64,000 bases of DNA from positions 124,001 through 188,000 of the forward strand of contig CAVJWC010000001.1 of assembly GCA_963653425.1 (NCBI GenBank), written 5' to 3'. The DNA is from UMGS692 sp963653425. GTDB lineage: Bacteria > Bacillota > Clostridia > Christensenellales > CAG-314. The translations under genes were made by a program, and so were the position numbers. Under the pieces are notes generated by a model. That model did no database searches. It was not told where the DNA came from and saw nothing but the letters and a program-made list of their open reading frames with translations. This document shows positions 53,808-61,528 of the stretch, one piece after another. The stretch's first letter is position 1; each line of letters starts with the position of its first letter.

Positions 53808-54620
53808 TTAACATTTTCCGAGCTTAACTGCAATATATTTCGCGTAAAGGTCAAGAATGTCGACGTCGGTGTTTTCGTATACCATACGGCAACCTACTAT
53901 ATCTTCTATTTCGTTGACTACGGGTTTGCCTTTATAGGTCATAAAATCTATTCCGACGTAATCGCAACCGAGACCTTCGTAAATCCTCCTGACGTATCCG
54001 CGTTCTTCTTCGGAAAGAGGCGCGACGGAAGCTATTCCGCCCTGTTTGTAGTTGCTTTTATAGTCGAAACGGTTTACTCTCTTCATTGCGACGACGGGTT
54101 CTCCGCCCAGAACGTAAACGCGTTTGTCGTCGGATTTGTCGGCAAGACGCTGAACGATAAATCTGTCCAAAGGATTGTTTTCATCCGAAAACTCTTCCTC
54201 TATCTTCTTTTTAAGCTCTGAAAATTCGGCGTCGTTTCCTGCGATAAAGACTTCCGTGCCTCCGTGACCGTCCACGGATTTTACGATAACGGGATATTCT
54301 CCGAAAGTACACGGCATTCTTTTGTACGGAATAAAAGGCACGCCGATTTCCCTCAGAAATTCGTAAGTTTTCGCCTTGTCTCCAGCGATAAGCTGGGTTT
54401 TAAGGTTATTGAAAACGGGAACGCCTTTTGCAGTAAACTCCTCCGAAAGCTCGGGGATAAGCGTTCTCATAACGACGGCGTCGCATTCCGTGAAGTTCGT
54501 TTCAGGATAGACGAAGGTGCGGGTTTCTATCCCGTACTTTTTTAGTCCCCTACCGAGAAGCAAAGCGAATCTTTCGTTGCCTTTGGCTCTTTCTTTGTCG
54601 TAAACTATCGCAACTCTCAT
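53808..54620 (-). CDS. RimK-like ATP-grasp ligase, second of a pair
   Basis: 270 residues. An N-terminal pre-ATP-grasp part (VAIVYDKERAKGNERFALLL) is followed by an ATP-grasp fold with PVIVKSVDGHGGTEVFI, VQRLADKSDDKRVYVLGGEP and DYVGIDFMTYKGKPVVNEIED. The metal site, usually ExN, reads EIE. Such enzymes join an amine to an activated carboxylate, as RimK does with glutamate. It overlaps its neighbour by ATGA, so the two probably act together. Substrate unknown. Confidence 0.82.
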   Translation of the reverse strand: MRVAIVYDKERAKGNERFALLLGRGLKKYGIETRTFVYPETNFTECDAVVMRTLIPELSEEFTAKGVPVFNNLKTQLIAGDKAKTYEFLREIGVPFIPYKRMPCTFGEYPVIVKSVDGHGGTEVFIAGNDAEFSELKKKIEEEFSDENNPLDRFIVQRLADKSDDKRVYVLGGEPVVAMKRVNRFDYKSNYKQGGIASVAPLSEEERGYVRRIYEGLGCDYVGIDFMTYKGKPVVNEIEDIVGCRMVYENTDVDILDLYAKYIAVKLGKC

Positions 54621-55477
54621 TTTACGGTATCGGTTATATAGCGGGCTATAAATTCCGACGTGTCTGTGCCCGTCGCGTCAAACAGATTTTTGAAATGCGC
54701 GTTGGTGTTGATTTCGCAGAGAATGGGCTTATCGTTTTCTCCGAAAAGAATATCCACGCCGGCAAAATCCGCTCCGACTTTTCTGCACGCGGTAATCGCC
54801 ATGTCTTTCATTTCTTCCGAAGGCTCGTAAGGAAACATCTTTCCGCCGTTGGTTACGTTTGCTATAAAATCTCCGTCTTTGGCTTTCCTGTAAGCCGTAG
54901 CGACGACTTGTCCGCCCACGACCTGAATTCTGACGTCGCGTCCGTAACTGCTGCCGATAAACTTCTGACAGATCATCGTTCTCGGCGTTATGGAAAGAAT
55001 CCTTTCAATCAGTTCTTCTCTGTTTTTTATGAGAAAAACCTGTTTTCCGAAACTTCCGTGACATTCTTTAAGCACCATAGGATAACCTATCGTCTTTTCG
55101 ATTTTCTCGGTAAAGCTTATATCGCTGTAAGGCATAAACGACTTGGGCAGAACGACCGTTTCGGGCATGGGTATTCCTTCGTTTTCCAAAGCAATTGCGG
55201 TCAAGCCTTTGTCGTCGCATATTTCGAGAGCCTCGGCGCTGTTGAAAACTCTCATTCCCGCCTTTTCAAGTCTTTTCGCAAGCGCAATATCCTTGTCCCA
55301 GAAAAGCACGAAATCTCCCTTTGGAAGCTCTGCTCCTATCGGAAGTAAAGTGAGATCGCAGTTAGTGTAGCGTTCTACCGTGCAACCGCATCTTTCGAGA
55401 GAACTCTGAAGCATATCGTATATCGTTGAAAATTTGTCCCATTTTACAAATCCGTTAGTAACAAAAATTCCTTTCAT
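54617..55477 (-). CDS. RimK-like ATP-grasp ligase, first of a pair
   Basis: 286 residues: IFVTNGFVKWDKFSTIYDML at the start, ATP-grasp core with PMVLKECHGSFGKQVFLI, RDVRIQVVGGQVVATAYRK and DFAGVDILFGENDKPILCEI, then NTNAHFKNL with the complete metal-binding set. It resembles clostridial proteins labelled RimK family alpha-L-glutamate ligase, but the substrate is not known. The ATG at 55477 has AGAGGA 5 bases before it. It lies 25 bases after rsmA. Confidence 0.84.
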   Translation of the reverse strand: MKGIFVTNGFVKWDKFSTIYDMLQSSLERCGCTVERYTNCDLTLLPIGAELPKGDFVLFWDKDIALAKRLEKAGMRVFNSAEALEICDDKGLTAIALENEGIPMPETVVLPKSFMPYSDISFTEKIEKTIGYPMVLKECHGSFGKQVFLIKNREELIERILSITPRTMICQKFIGSSYGRDVRIQVVGGQVVATAYRKAKDGDFIANVTNGGKMFPYEPSEEMKDMAITACRKVGADFAGVDILFGENDKPILCEINTNAHFKNLFDATGTDTSEFIARYITDTVK

Positions 55478-55502
55478 TTCAATCCTCTTGGCGAGCAATA
55501 GG

Positions 55503-56333
55503 TTAATCCTTCTGCCCGCATATTTCTTTCCGGAGAGCGATAAAATCTTCCGCCGAAAGACTTTCTCCTCTGATTCTGGTATCGAATCCGCAATTCGACA
55601 ACGCTTTTTCGGCTTCTTCGCGCGTCATACCGTATCCGCCGATAAGGTTGTTGACAAGCGTTTTTCTTCTCATCGAAAAAGCCGCTTTCACCAAAGCCCG
55701 TATCTCTTTATAATCAACCTCGTACTTGTTTCTGTTTATGGGAATGTGAATTACCGCGCTGTCTACGTTGGGAACGGGATAAAACATCTGTCGCGGAACC
55801 TTTCTCGTAATAAAAGGATCGGACACGAAATCCAAGGCTACGGTTATCGCTCCGTAATCTTCGCTTCCGACGTCAGCGCAAAATCTTTTCGCCACTTCGT
55901 ACTGAACCATAACCGTTATCGATTTGACGGGAAGATCGCTTTCCAAAAACTTCATTATAACGGGCGTGGTTATGTAGTACGGAAGATTTGCCACCACTCT
56001 GAAATCGCCCTGAGTTTTTTCGAGAAGTTCTTTTTCGGGGTAATTCAGCGCGTCTGCAAAAATCACTTCCACGTTGTCCGTATCGCCAAGCGTTTCGGCT
56101 ATTACGGGTTCGAGATTACGGTCGATTTCAAACGCAACGACTTTCTTTGCGGATAAGGCGAGTTCTTTCGTTAAAGTAGCCGCGCCTACGCCTATTTCCA
56201 CTACGGTATCTTCCTTCGTTATGCCCGCGTCGGAAACGATGGCGGCAAGAAGATTTCTGTCGGAAATAAAGTTTTGTCCGAACTGCTTGTTGAATTTGAA
56301 ATTATGACGTGTTAAGGTATCTTTCAGGCTCAT
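55503..56333 (-). CDS. rsmA: 16S rRNA m6,2A1518/1519 dimethyltransferase (KsgA)
   Basis: 276 residues with NKQFGQNFISDRNLL, the SAM site EIGVGAATLTKEL and the catalytic NLPYYITTPV. It dimethylates two adenines near the 3' end of 16S rRNA during 30S assembly. No ribosome site precedes the ATG; instead a good promoter ends 7 bases before it, suggesting a leaderless mRNA. The usual neighbour rnmV is absent; two ATP-grasp genes follow. Confidence 0.95.
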   Translation of the reverse strand: MSLKDTLTRHNFKFNKQFGQNFISDRNLLAAIVSDAGITKEDTVVEIGVGAATLTKELALSAKKVVAFEIDRNLEPVIAETLGDTDNVEVIFADALNYPEKELLEKTQGDFRVVANLPYYITTPVIMKFLESDLPVKSITVMVQYEVAKRFCADVGSEDYGAITVALDFVSDPFITRKVPRQMFYPVPNVDSAVIHIPINRNKYEVDYKEIRALVKAAFSMRRKTLVNNLIGGYGMTREEAEKALSNCGFDTRIRGESLSAEDFIALRKEICGQKD

Positions 56334-56340
56334 ACGCGTT

Positions 56341-56369
56341 AGTTTATCATTTTTTAGTCGTTTTGTAAA
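56341..56369 (-). promoter_or_regulatory. Promoter directly at the rsmA start codon
   Basis: On the - strand TTTACA (56369-56364), 17 bases, TAAACT (56346-56341) with a TGn extension. The -10 ends 7 bases before the rsmA ATG, so transcription should begin at or next to the A of the ATG. Confidence 0.65.
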
Positions 56370-56373
56370 GCAT

Positions 56374-57249
56374 TTAGCTTTTCCGTAGGGAATGCGGATA
56401 CAAAAATCTTTCGTTTTCGTACAAAACCGACGAGTTTTTAAGGTAAATCTCTTCGAAATTTTCGGTAGTTAACGGGTGAGAAAGTTCTTCGCGCCCCACT
56501 TCTATCGTTACCGACGGAATTTTCAGTTTGTCTATGCACCAGTCTTTATATCCGCCCGCGCTTCCTTCGCGTTCCCGAAGTCTGTAACCCGTGCTTTTGG
56601 CTATTCTTTTGGCGTAGCCGTAATCTCTCCACAGCCTTTTCCCCGTCTGACGGAAATTCCAGTAAATCACTTCGCCTTTACTGTGGTATGAAAGAGTAAG
56701 CGACGGACGAACGGCAAGCGTGAAATCTACGAGAGCTTTGCTTTCTGGCTGGTCGCAGGGAGCGTTACCGACGTAGTTTTCGGGCGACGGATAAAACACG
56801 TTTCTTTTGCCCTGAGCCCAATCCGCGTCGAAGTTAACGTTAAGGTCGACGCCCGTAATATTGGCTTTCCAGAGTTTTTTGTCTCTACTAAGAGAATTTA
56901 CGAAACGCTTGTATTTTTTCCACTCTCTTTTCTCGTCCAAAAAGGAAATCCCTTCGGTGGCAAGTCGCATTCCGTCGGGATTTACGCAGGGAACGAAGTA
57001 AGTACGGACTTTATAATCGTTTTTTGTTGCGGCTTTTGCAAGAGCTAAAACCAATAAAACGGTAATATGTTCGCGCGCGTGTATTCCGCCCGTAATTATA
57101 ACGCTTTTTCTGTCTTCGTCCGTCGAGTTTCCGCCAACGGCTATATAGGGAATATCCTGTCCGAGATGGCTTTTGCCTACGCTTCCCGCAGTAAAGCCCG
57201 AGGCGCGGAATTTCTCGGTTTCGGTAAGCAAATCTTTATAAAAAAACAT
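56374..57249 (-). CDS. M14 family zinc carboxypeptidase
   Basis: 291 residues. Zinc ligands and substrate residues: HxxE in GGIHAREHIT, the third ligand His in LSYHSKGEV, catalytic Glu in VTIEVGREEL, and NPDGMRLA. The family includes gamma-D-glutamyl-meso-DAP peptidases that trim peptidoglycan peptides; with no signal peptide visible this one may act inside the cell on recycled peptides. AAGAGGTG precedes the ATG. A TATAAT on the - strand (57317-57312) may be its promoter. The specific substrate is inferred. Confidence 0.88.
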   Translation of the reverse strand: MFFYKDLLTETEKFRASGFTAGSVGKSHLGQDIPYIAVGGNSTDEDRKSVIITGGIHAREHITVLLVLALAKAATKNDYKVRTYFVPCVNPDGMRLATEGISFLDEKREWKKYKRFVNSLSRDKKLWKANITGVDLNVNFDADWAQGKRNVFYPSPENYVGNAPCDQPESKALVDFTLAVRPSLTLSYHSKGEVIYWNFRQTGKRLWRDYGYAKRIAKSTGYRLREREGSAGGYKDWCIDKLKIPSVTIEVGREELSHPLTTENFEEIYLKNSSVLYENERFLYPHSLRKS

Positions 57250-57418
57250 AAAACACCTCTTTGCGCTCCGCTCCGTATGAAAATCAAACTTTCGGCGGAA
57301 GACTTCTCGGTATTATATGTTTCTTTTTTATGAAGCGTTACTTTCGTTATCGCCGAATCAAACGTTTTCAGGATATGATAACCTGTTATAACGAACCGAA
57401 AGCCCGAAAACCGAGAAG

Positions 57419-58651
57419 TTATTTCAGTTTAACGAGACGGTCAAGGCATTCTTTCACGGCGATTTTAACGTGTTCGTAGGTAAGTCCGCCCTGAAGGTAA
57501 GCGATATAAGGTTCTTTTATGGGAGAATCGCAACTAAGTTCTATGGAAGAACCGCCTACGAAACATCCGGCAGCCATTATTACCTGATGACGATACCCCG
57601 GCATATCCCAAGGTTCGGGAACGGCAAAGCTGTCTACGGGCGAAACGTACTGAATGCCCTGACAGAAAGCTATAAGCTGTTCTTTGGAGTCGAACTTTAT
57701 CGAGCAGATAATGTCGCCTATAGGATCGTTTTTATCGGGCAGAGTCGAAAAGCCCAGATATTTCATAGTCGTCGAAAAGAGAAGCATTCCTTTGACTGCC
57801 TGAGCGGTAACGTGAGGAGCCATAAAAAAGCCCTGATAAAACGGTCTGTATCCCATTTCGTACGAACCGACTTCCGTTCCGAGAGAAGGCGCGGTAAGGC
57901 GATACCCCACTTTCTCTATAAGGTCGGCTCTTCCCGCTATATATCCTCCGCAGGGAGCAAGTCCTCCGCCGGGATTCTTTATAAGCGAACCCGCTATAAT
58001 ATCCGCGCCGACGGAAGCAGGTTCTCTTTCTTCGATAAACTCGCCGTAACAGTTGTCGACCATGATTATCGAAGTCGGAGAAAGCTTTTTGACGAAAGAA
58101 ACTGTCTCTTCTATATCGGCGACGGTCATTGCGTTACGGGAAGTGTATCCTCTCGAACGCTGAAGATAAACCAGTTTGGGCTTGTTTTCGGTAAGATACT
58201 TTTCCGCGGAAGCAAAGTCGGCTTTACCGTCTTTCATTGCGATAATATCGAAGGTTATTCCGTAGTCGGCAAGCGAACCGTTATCCTTTCCGAAAAGAAC
58301 CTTTCCGAGCGTGTCGTAGGGTTCTCCCGTAAGAGAAAGAGCCTTATCGCCCGTTCTTAAAACTCCGAAAAGCGCGACGGTAAGAGCCTGCGTTCCCGAA
58401 GAAATATAGGGCGAAACGATTGCCGATTCACAGCCGAAAACGTCGGCGTAGATTTTGTTGAGAGTGTCTCTGCCCACGTCGTCGTAGCCGTATCCCGTGG
58501 TTCCGTAAAAATGACGGGCGGCAACGCAATGCGTTCTGAACGAATCAAGCACTTTTTTCTGATTCTTAAGAGCCGTTTCGTCAATCTTCGAAAAGACTTC
58601 CGCAAGCTCTTTTTCTGCGTTTTCTATTATAGTCTGCGTATCGTAAATCAT
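57419..58651 (-). CDS. ynbB: Aluminium-resistance / methionine gamma-lyase-like PLP protein
   Basis: 410 residues of the YnbB family in the Cys/Met-metabolism PLP fold: YGTTGYGYDDVGRDTLNKIY, ISSGTQALTVALFGVL, VDNCYGEF and PLP Lys in AGSLIKNPGGGLAPCGGYIAG. The family is named for aluminium resistance or as a putative methionine gamma-lyase; its reaction is not settled. Bacterial neighbourhoods with miaA, mutL and mutS upstream are common. The gap to M14 (169 bases) has only weak elements. Confidence 0.9.
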   Translation of the reverse strand: MIYDTQTIIENAEKELAEVFSKIDETALKNQKKVLDSFRTHCVAARHFYGTTGYGYDDVGRDTLNKIYADVFGCESAIVSPYISSGTQALTVALFGVLRTGDKALSLTGEPYDTLGKVLFGKDNGSLADYGITFDIIAMKDGKADFASAEKYLTENKPKLVYLQRSRGYTSRNAMTVADIEETVSFVKKLSPTSIIMVDNCYGEFIEEREPASVGADIIAGSLIKNPGGGLAPCGGYIAGRADLIEKVGYRLTAPSLGTEVGSYEMGYRPFYQGFFMAPHVTAQAVKGMLLFSTTMKYLGFSTLPDKNDPIGDIICSIKFDSKEQLIAFCQGIQYVSPVDSFAVPEPWDMPGYRHQVIMAAGCFVGGSSIELSCDSPIKEPYIAYLQGGLTYEHVKIAVKECLDRLVKLK

Positions 58652-58667
58652 AATTTCTGAGTCCGTT

Positions 58668-59591
58668 TTATAGTTTTTTGATTTCTTCGTCTATAATTTC
58701 GAGTAATTTATCCGTTTTTAAGGAAGCGTCAAGCTTTATCGTATTCATTCTTTTGAAATAGGAAAGCTGACGTTTCGCGTAGTGGCGTGTGTTGAGTTTG
58801 ATGGCGTTTATGGCTTCTTCCAGACTGCACTTTCCGTCAAGATAAGGCACGATTTCTTTGTAACCTATCCCCTGCATACTCTGGCAGTCCGCGCCGTAAG
58901 TTCCGTAAAGTCCGTCGACTTCGCCTATAAGCCCGTTTTCTATCATTTTATCCACGCGCGCGTCTATTCTCGCGTAGAGTTCTTCTCTGTTCCGCGAAAG
59001 CTCGAATATAACGGCTTTTTCGTAACGTTTTTTGCGCTGTTTTCCGCTTCCCGAAGACTTTTTGCGCCCCGTGGTCTTATAGATTTCTATCGCGCGGATA
59101 ACTCGTTTTACGTTATTGGGGTGAATATCTTCCGCCGAATCGGGATCGATTTCCCGTAAAAGTCCGTGAAGATATTCGGCGCCTTTTTCTTTATAAAGTT
59201 CGTTAAGTTCCGTTCTTACGTCTTCGTTCGCGCTTCCTTCGAAGTCGAGTTCGTAAAGAAGAGAATCGAAATAAAATCCCGTTCCGCCGACTATAAGAGG
59301 AGTTTTTCCCATAGAAACGAGATCGGATATTTCTTTATCGCATCTTTCCGCAAAATCCTGACTGCTGAAATACTCGTCGGGTTCCGCTATATCGATAAGA
59401 CGGTGAAAAACGCGCTTCTGCTCTTCTTTAGTGGGTTTTGCCGTTCCTATATCGAATCCTCTGTAAATCTGCATGGAATCGGCTGAAATTACGTCCGTAC
59501 CGAGTTTTTCGGCAAGAGAAAAAGCCAGATCGCTTTTGCCCGAAGCCGTCGGACCTAAAAGCCCGATCAGGAGACTATCCTTTTGAACCAT
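58668..59591 (-). CDS. miaA: tRNA dimethylallyltransferase
   Basis: 307 residues. P-loop GLLGPTASGKSDLAF near 10-24, VISADSMQIYRGFDIGTAKP, RLIDIAEPDEYFSSQDF and VGGTGFYFDSLLY. It adds the isopentenyl group to A37 of tRNAs reading U-starting codons; MiaB, possibly at the window edge, then methylthiolates it. Starts within mutL (25-base overlap). The usual hfq is absent. Confidence 0.95.
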   Translation of the reverse strand: MVQKDSLLIGLLGPTASGKSDLAFSLAEKLGTDVISADSMQIYRGFDIGTAKPTKEEQKRVFHRLIDIAEPDEYFSSQDFAERCDKEISDLVSMGKTPLIVGGTGFYFDSLLYELDFEGSANEDVRTELNELYKEKGAEYLHGLLREIDPDSAEDIHPNNVKRVIRAIEIYKTTGRKKSSGSGKQRKKRYEKAVIFELSRNREELYARIDARVDKMIENGLIGEVDGLYGTYGADCQSMQGIGYKEIVPYLDGKCSLEEAINAIKLNTRHYAKRQLSYFKRMNTIKLDASLKTDKLLEIIDEEIKKL

Positions 59592-61528
59592 TTTTCTATC
59601 TCGCTTTTGGATATTTTAAGAACTATCGGCCTTCCGTGAGGACATTTAAGACTGACGTTTTCCGAAAGTTTTTCTATCAGGCTTTCCGTCTGCGCGTCGG
59701 ACAAAACGTCCCCCGCTTTTACCGCCGAACGGCAAGCCAGACGGGCAAGGGTTTCTTTTGTTAAACGCGAATAGTTTTCGATGCCGTCGTCGCTTTCGAG
59801 AAGACAGGACACGAACTTTTCGGGCGAAATTTCTCCGAGCGTAACGGGCAGTCCGTCTATTCTGAAAGCGTTGCCTCCGAAGGGAGCTATATCGAATCCG
59901 AAAGACTTTATAATATCGAGATTACCCGAAACCGTTTCGTACTCTCTGTCGTTCACAGAAAAGATATAGGGAACGAGCATAGGCTGAGTCACGATTTCTT
60001 TGTTTTCGAAATCGGCGCAAAGCCTGTCGAAGATAAGTCTTTCGTGAGCCGCGTGCTGATCTACGAGATAAAGTTCCTTGCCGTCCTCCGATTGAAGGAG
60101 AATATACGCGTCGAACACCGTTCCTACCTTGGAAAGTTTTTTCGCGGGGAAAGCTTCCGTCTGTTTTTCGGACTGCCTGGATTGTTTGGACTTTTCGTAG
60201 ATTTCGTTTATCTCAATCGCGTCCTCGTTGATTTTCTCTTCGTAATCTTTGCGGATTTCTTCTTTCCTGTAACCTACCGAATAAAGAGGCGTTCTGAGAA
60301 TTGCCGTAGTCTTGGGTTGTTCCGAAAGATTTTCGCGCGCTGAGTCGTCGGTTATGCGAGGCAGGTTTTCCGTTCTTACGTAGCTACAGGGAGTCTGAGA
60401 AAAATCCTGAACCTCGGGGCTTTCGAGCGCGCTTTTCTCGTTTTCGTGAAGCATATTTTCCTTCGCCGTTCCGTAGTCTTCGTCGGAAACTTCGTCTTTT
60501 TTACCGAAAAAGCTGACTTCCGAAACGGACAGAACGCGCTTGTCTTCGTTTTTGATTGCGTCGGAAACTGGCGCGTAAACGGCTGAAAATACGCTTCTGT
60601 CGTCGGTAAATCTTACGTCGAGTTTATTCGGGTGAACGTTGACGTCGATTTCGTCGAAAGGAACGGTAAGATAAAGCAGATAATAGGGATACTGCCTCGT
60701 CATAAGATAGGGCTTATAAGCGACGCGAAGAGCGTTGGCTATATTGGAGTTGACGACGTATCTGCCGTTAATGACCAAAGTCTGATAGGTAGTGTTGCTT
60801 TTGGGGAAAAGCGGACTGCCTATGAAGCCTTCGACGATATATCTTTTATACACGGCGTTTATGCGAAGGGAATTTTTCAGCATTTCGCTTCCGTAAACGC
60901 AACAGAAAGCGTCTTCCGCGCCTTTACCCGAAGAATTGAAAATCTCTTCTCCGTCGGCTGTGTACTTTATGGCTTTTTGGGGATTGGCTAAAATAAGACG
61001 GCTCACGAGGTTGGTGATTTCTCTCGTTTCGCCCGCGTTTTTTTTAAGAAATTTAAGTCTTGCCGGGGTATTGAAAAACAAATCCGACACGGTTACGGAA
61101 GTTCCTTTGTTTCCGGCGACGGTCTGAATTTCTCCGAAAACTCCACCCTCTCCGTAAATCGCTTTTGCGTATTCGTCTTTTTCCGTTCGGGTTACGAGTC
61201 TGACTTTGGCAACCGAAGCTATACTCGGCAAAGCTTCTCCTCTGAAACCTAAAGTCTTTATTCCGAAAAGATCCTCCTGCGTGGAAATTTTACTCGTCGC
61301 ATGAGGAAGAAAGGCGGTTTTAACGTATTCCGCGCCTATTCCTTTTCCGTCGTCGGTAACCGTAATCGAGGAAATGCCCCCTCCCGTTATGGAAATCTTT
61401 ATGGAATTCGCGCCCGCGTCCACTGCGTTTTCTACGAGTTCTTTTACTACGGACGAAGGTCTTTCCACGACTTCTCCGGCGGAAATTTTATTGTAAATAT
61501 CGGAAGGCAATACTTTTATCTGATCCAT
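59567..61528 (-). CDS. mutL: DNA mismatch repair protein MutL, endonuclease type
   Basis: 653 residues. The N-terminal GHKL ATPase has KISAGEVVERPSSVVKELVENA and DDGKGI and GFRGEALPSI. After a variable linker (about 330-460) the C-terminal domain has DQHAAHERLIFD near 490, ACRSAVKAGD and CPHGRPIVLKI, the nuclease motifs seen where MutH is absent. The final acidic residue of the DQHA(x)2E(x)4E motif is Asp. Starts immediately after the mutS stop. Confidence 0.95.
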   Translation of the reverse strand: MDQIKVLPSDIYNKISAGEVVERPSSVVKELVENAVDAGANSIKISITGGGISSITVTDDGKGIGAEYVKTAFLPHATSKISTQEDLFGIKTLGFRGEALPSIASVAKVRLVTRTEKDEYAKAIYGEGGVFGEIQTVAGNKGTSVTVSDLFFNTPARLKFLKKNAGETREITNLVSRLILANPQKAIKYTADGEEIFNSSGKGAEDAFCCVYGSEMLKNSLRINAVYKRYIVEGFIGSPLFPKSNTTYQTLVINGRYVVNSNIANALRVAYKPYLMTRQYPYYLLYLTVPFDEIDVNVHPNKLDVRFTDDRSVFSAVYAPVSDAIKNEDKRVLSVSEVSFFGKKDEVSDEDYGTAKENMLHENEKSALESPEVQDFSQTPCSYVRTENLPRITDDSARENLSEQPKTTAILRTPLYSVGYRKEEIRKDYEEKINEDAIEINEIYEKSKQSRQSEKQTEAFPAKKLSKVGTVFDAYILLQSEDGKELYLVDQHAAHERLIFDRLCADFENKEIVTQPMLVPYIFSVNDREYETVSGNLDIIKSFGFDIAPFGGNAFRIDGLPVTLGEISPEKFVSCLLESDDGIENYSRLTKETLARLACRSAVKAGDVLSDAQTESLIEKLSENVSLKCPHGRPIVLKISKSEIEKWFKRIVS

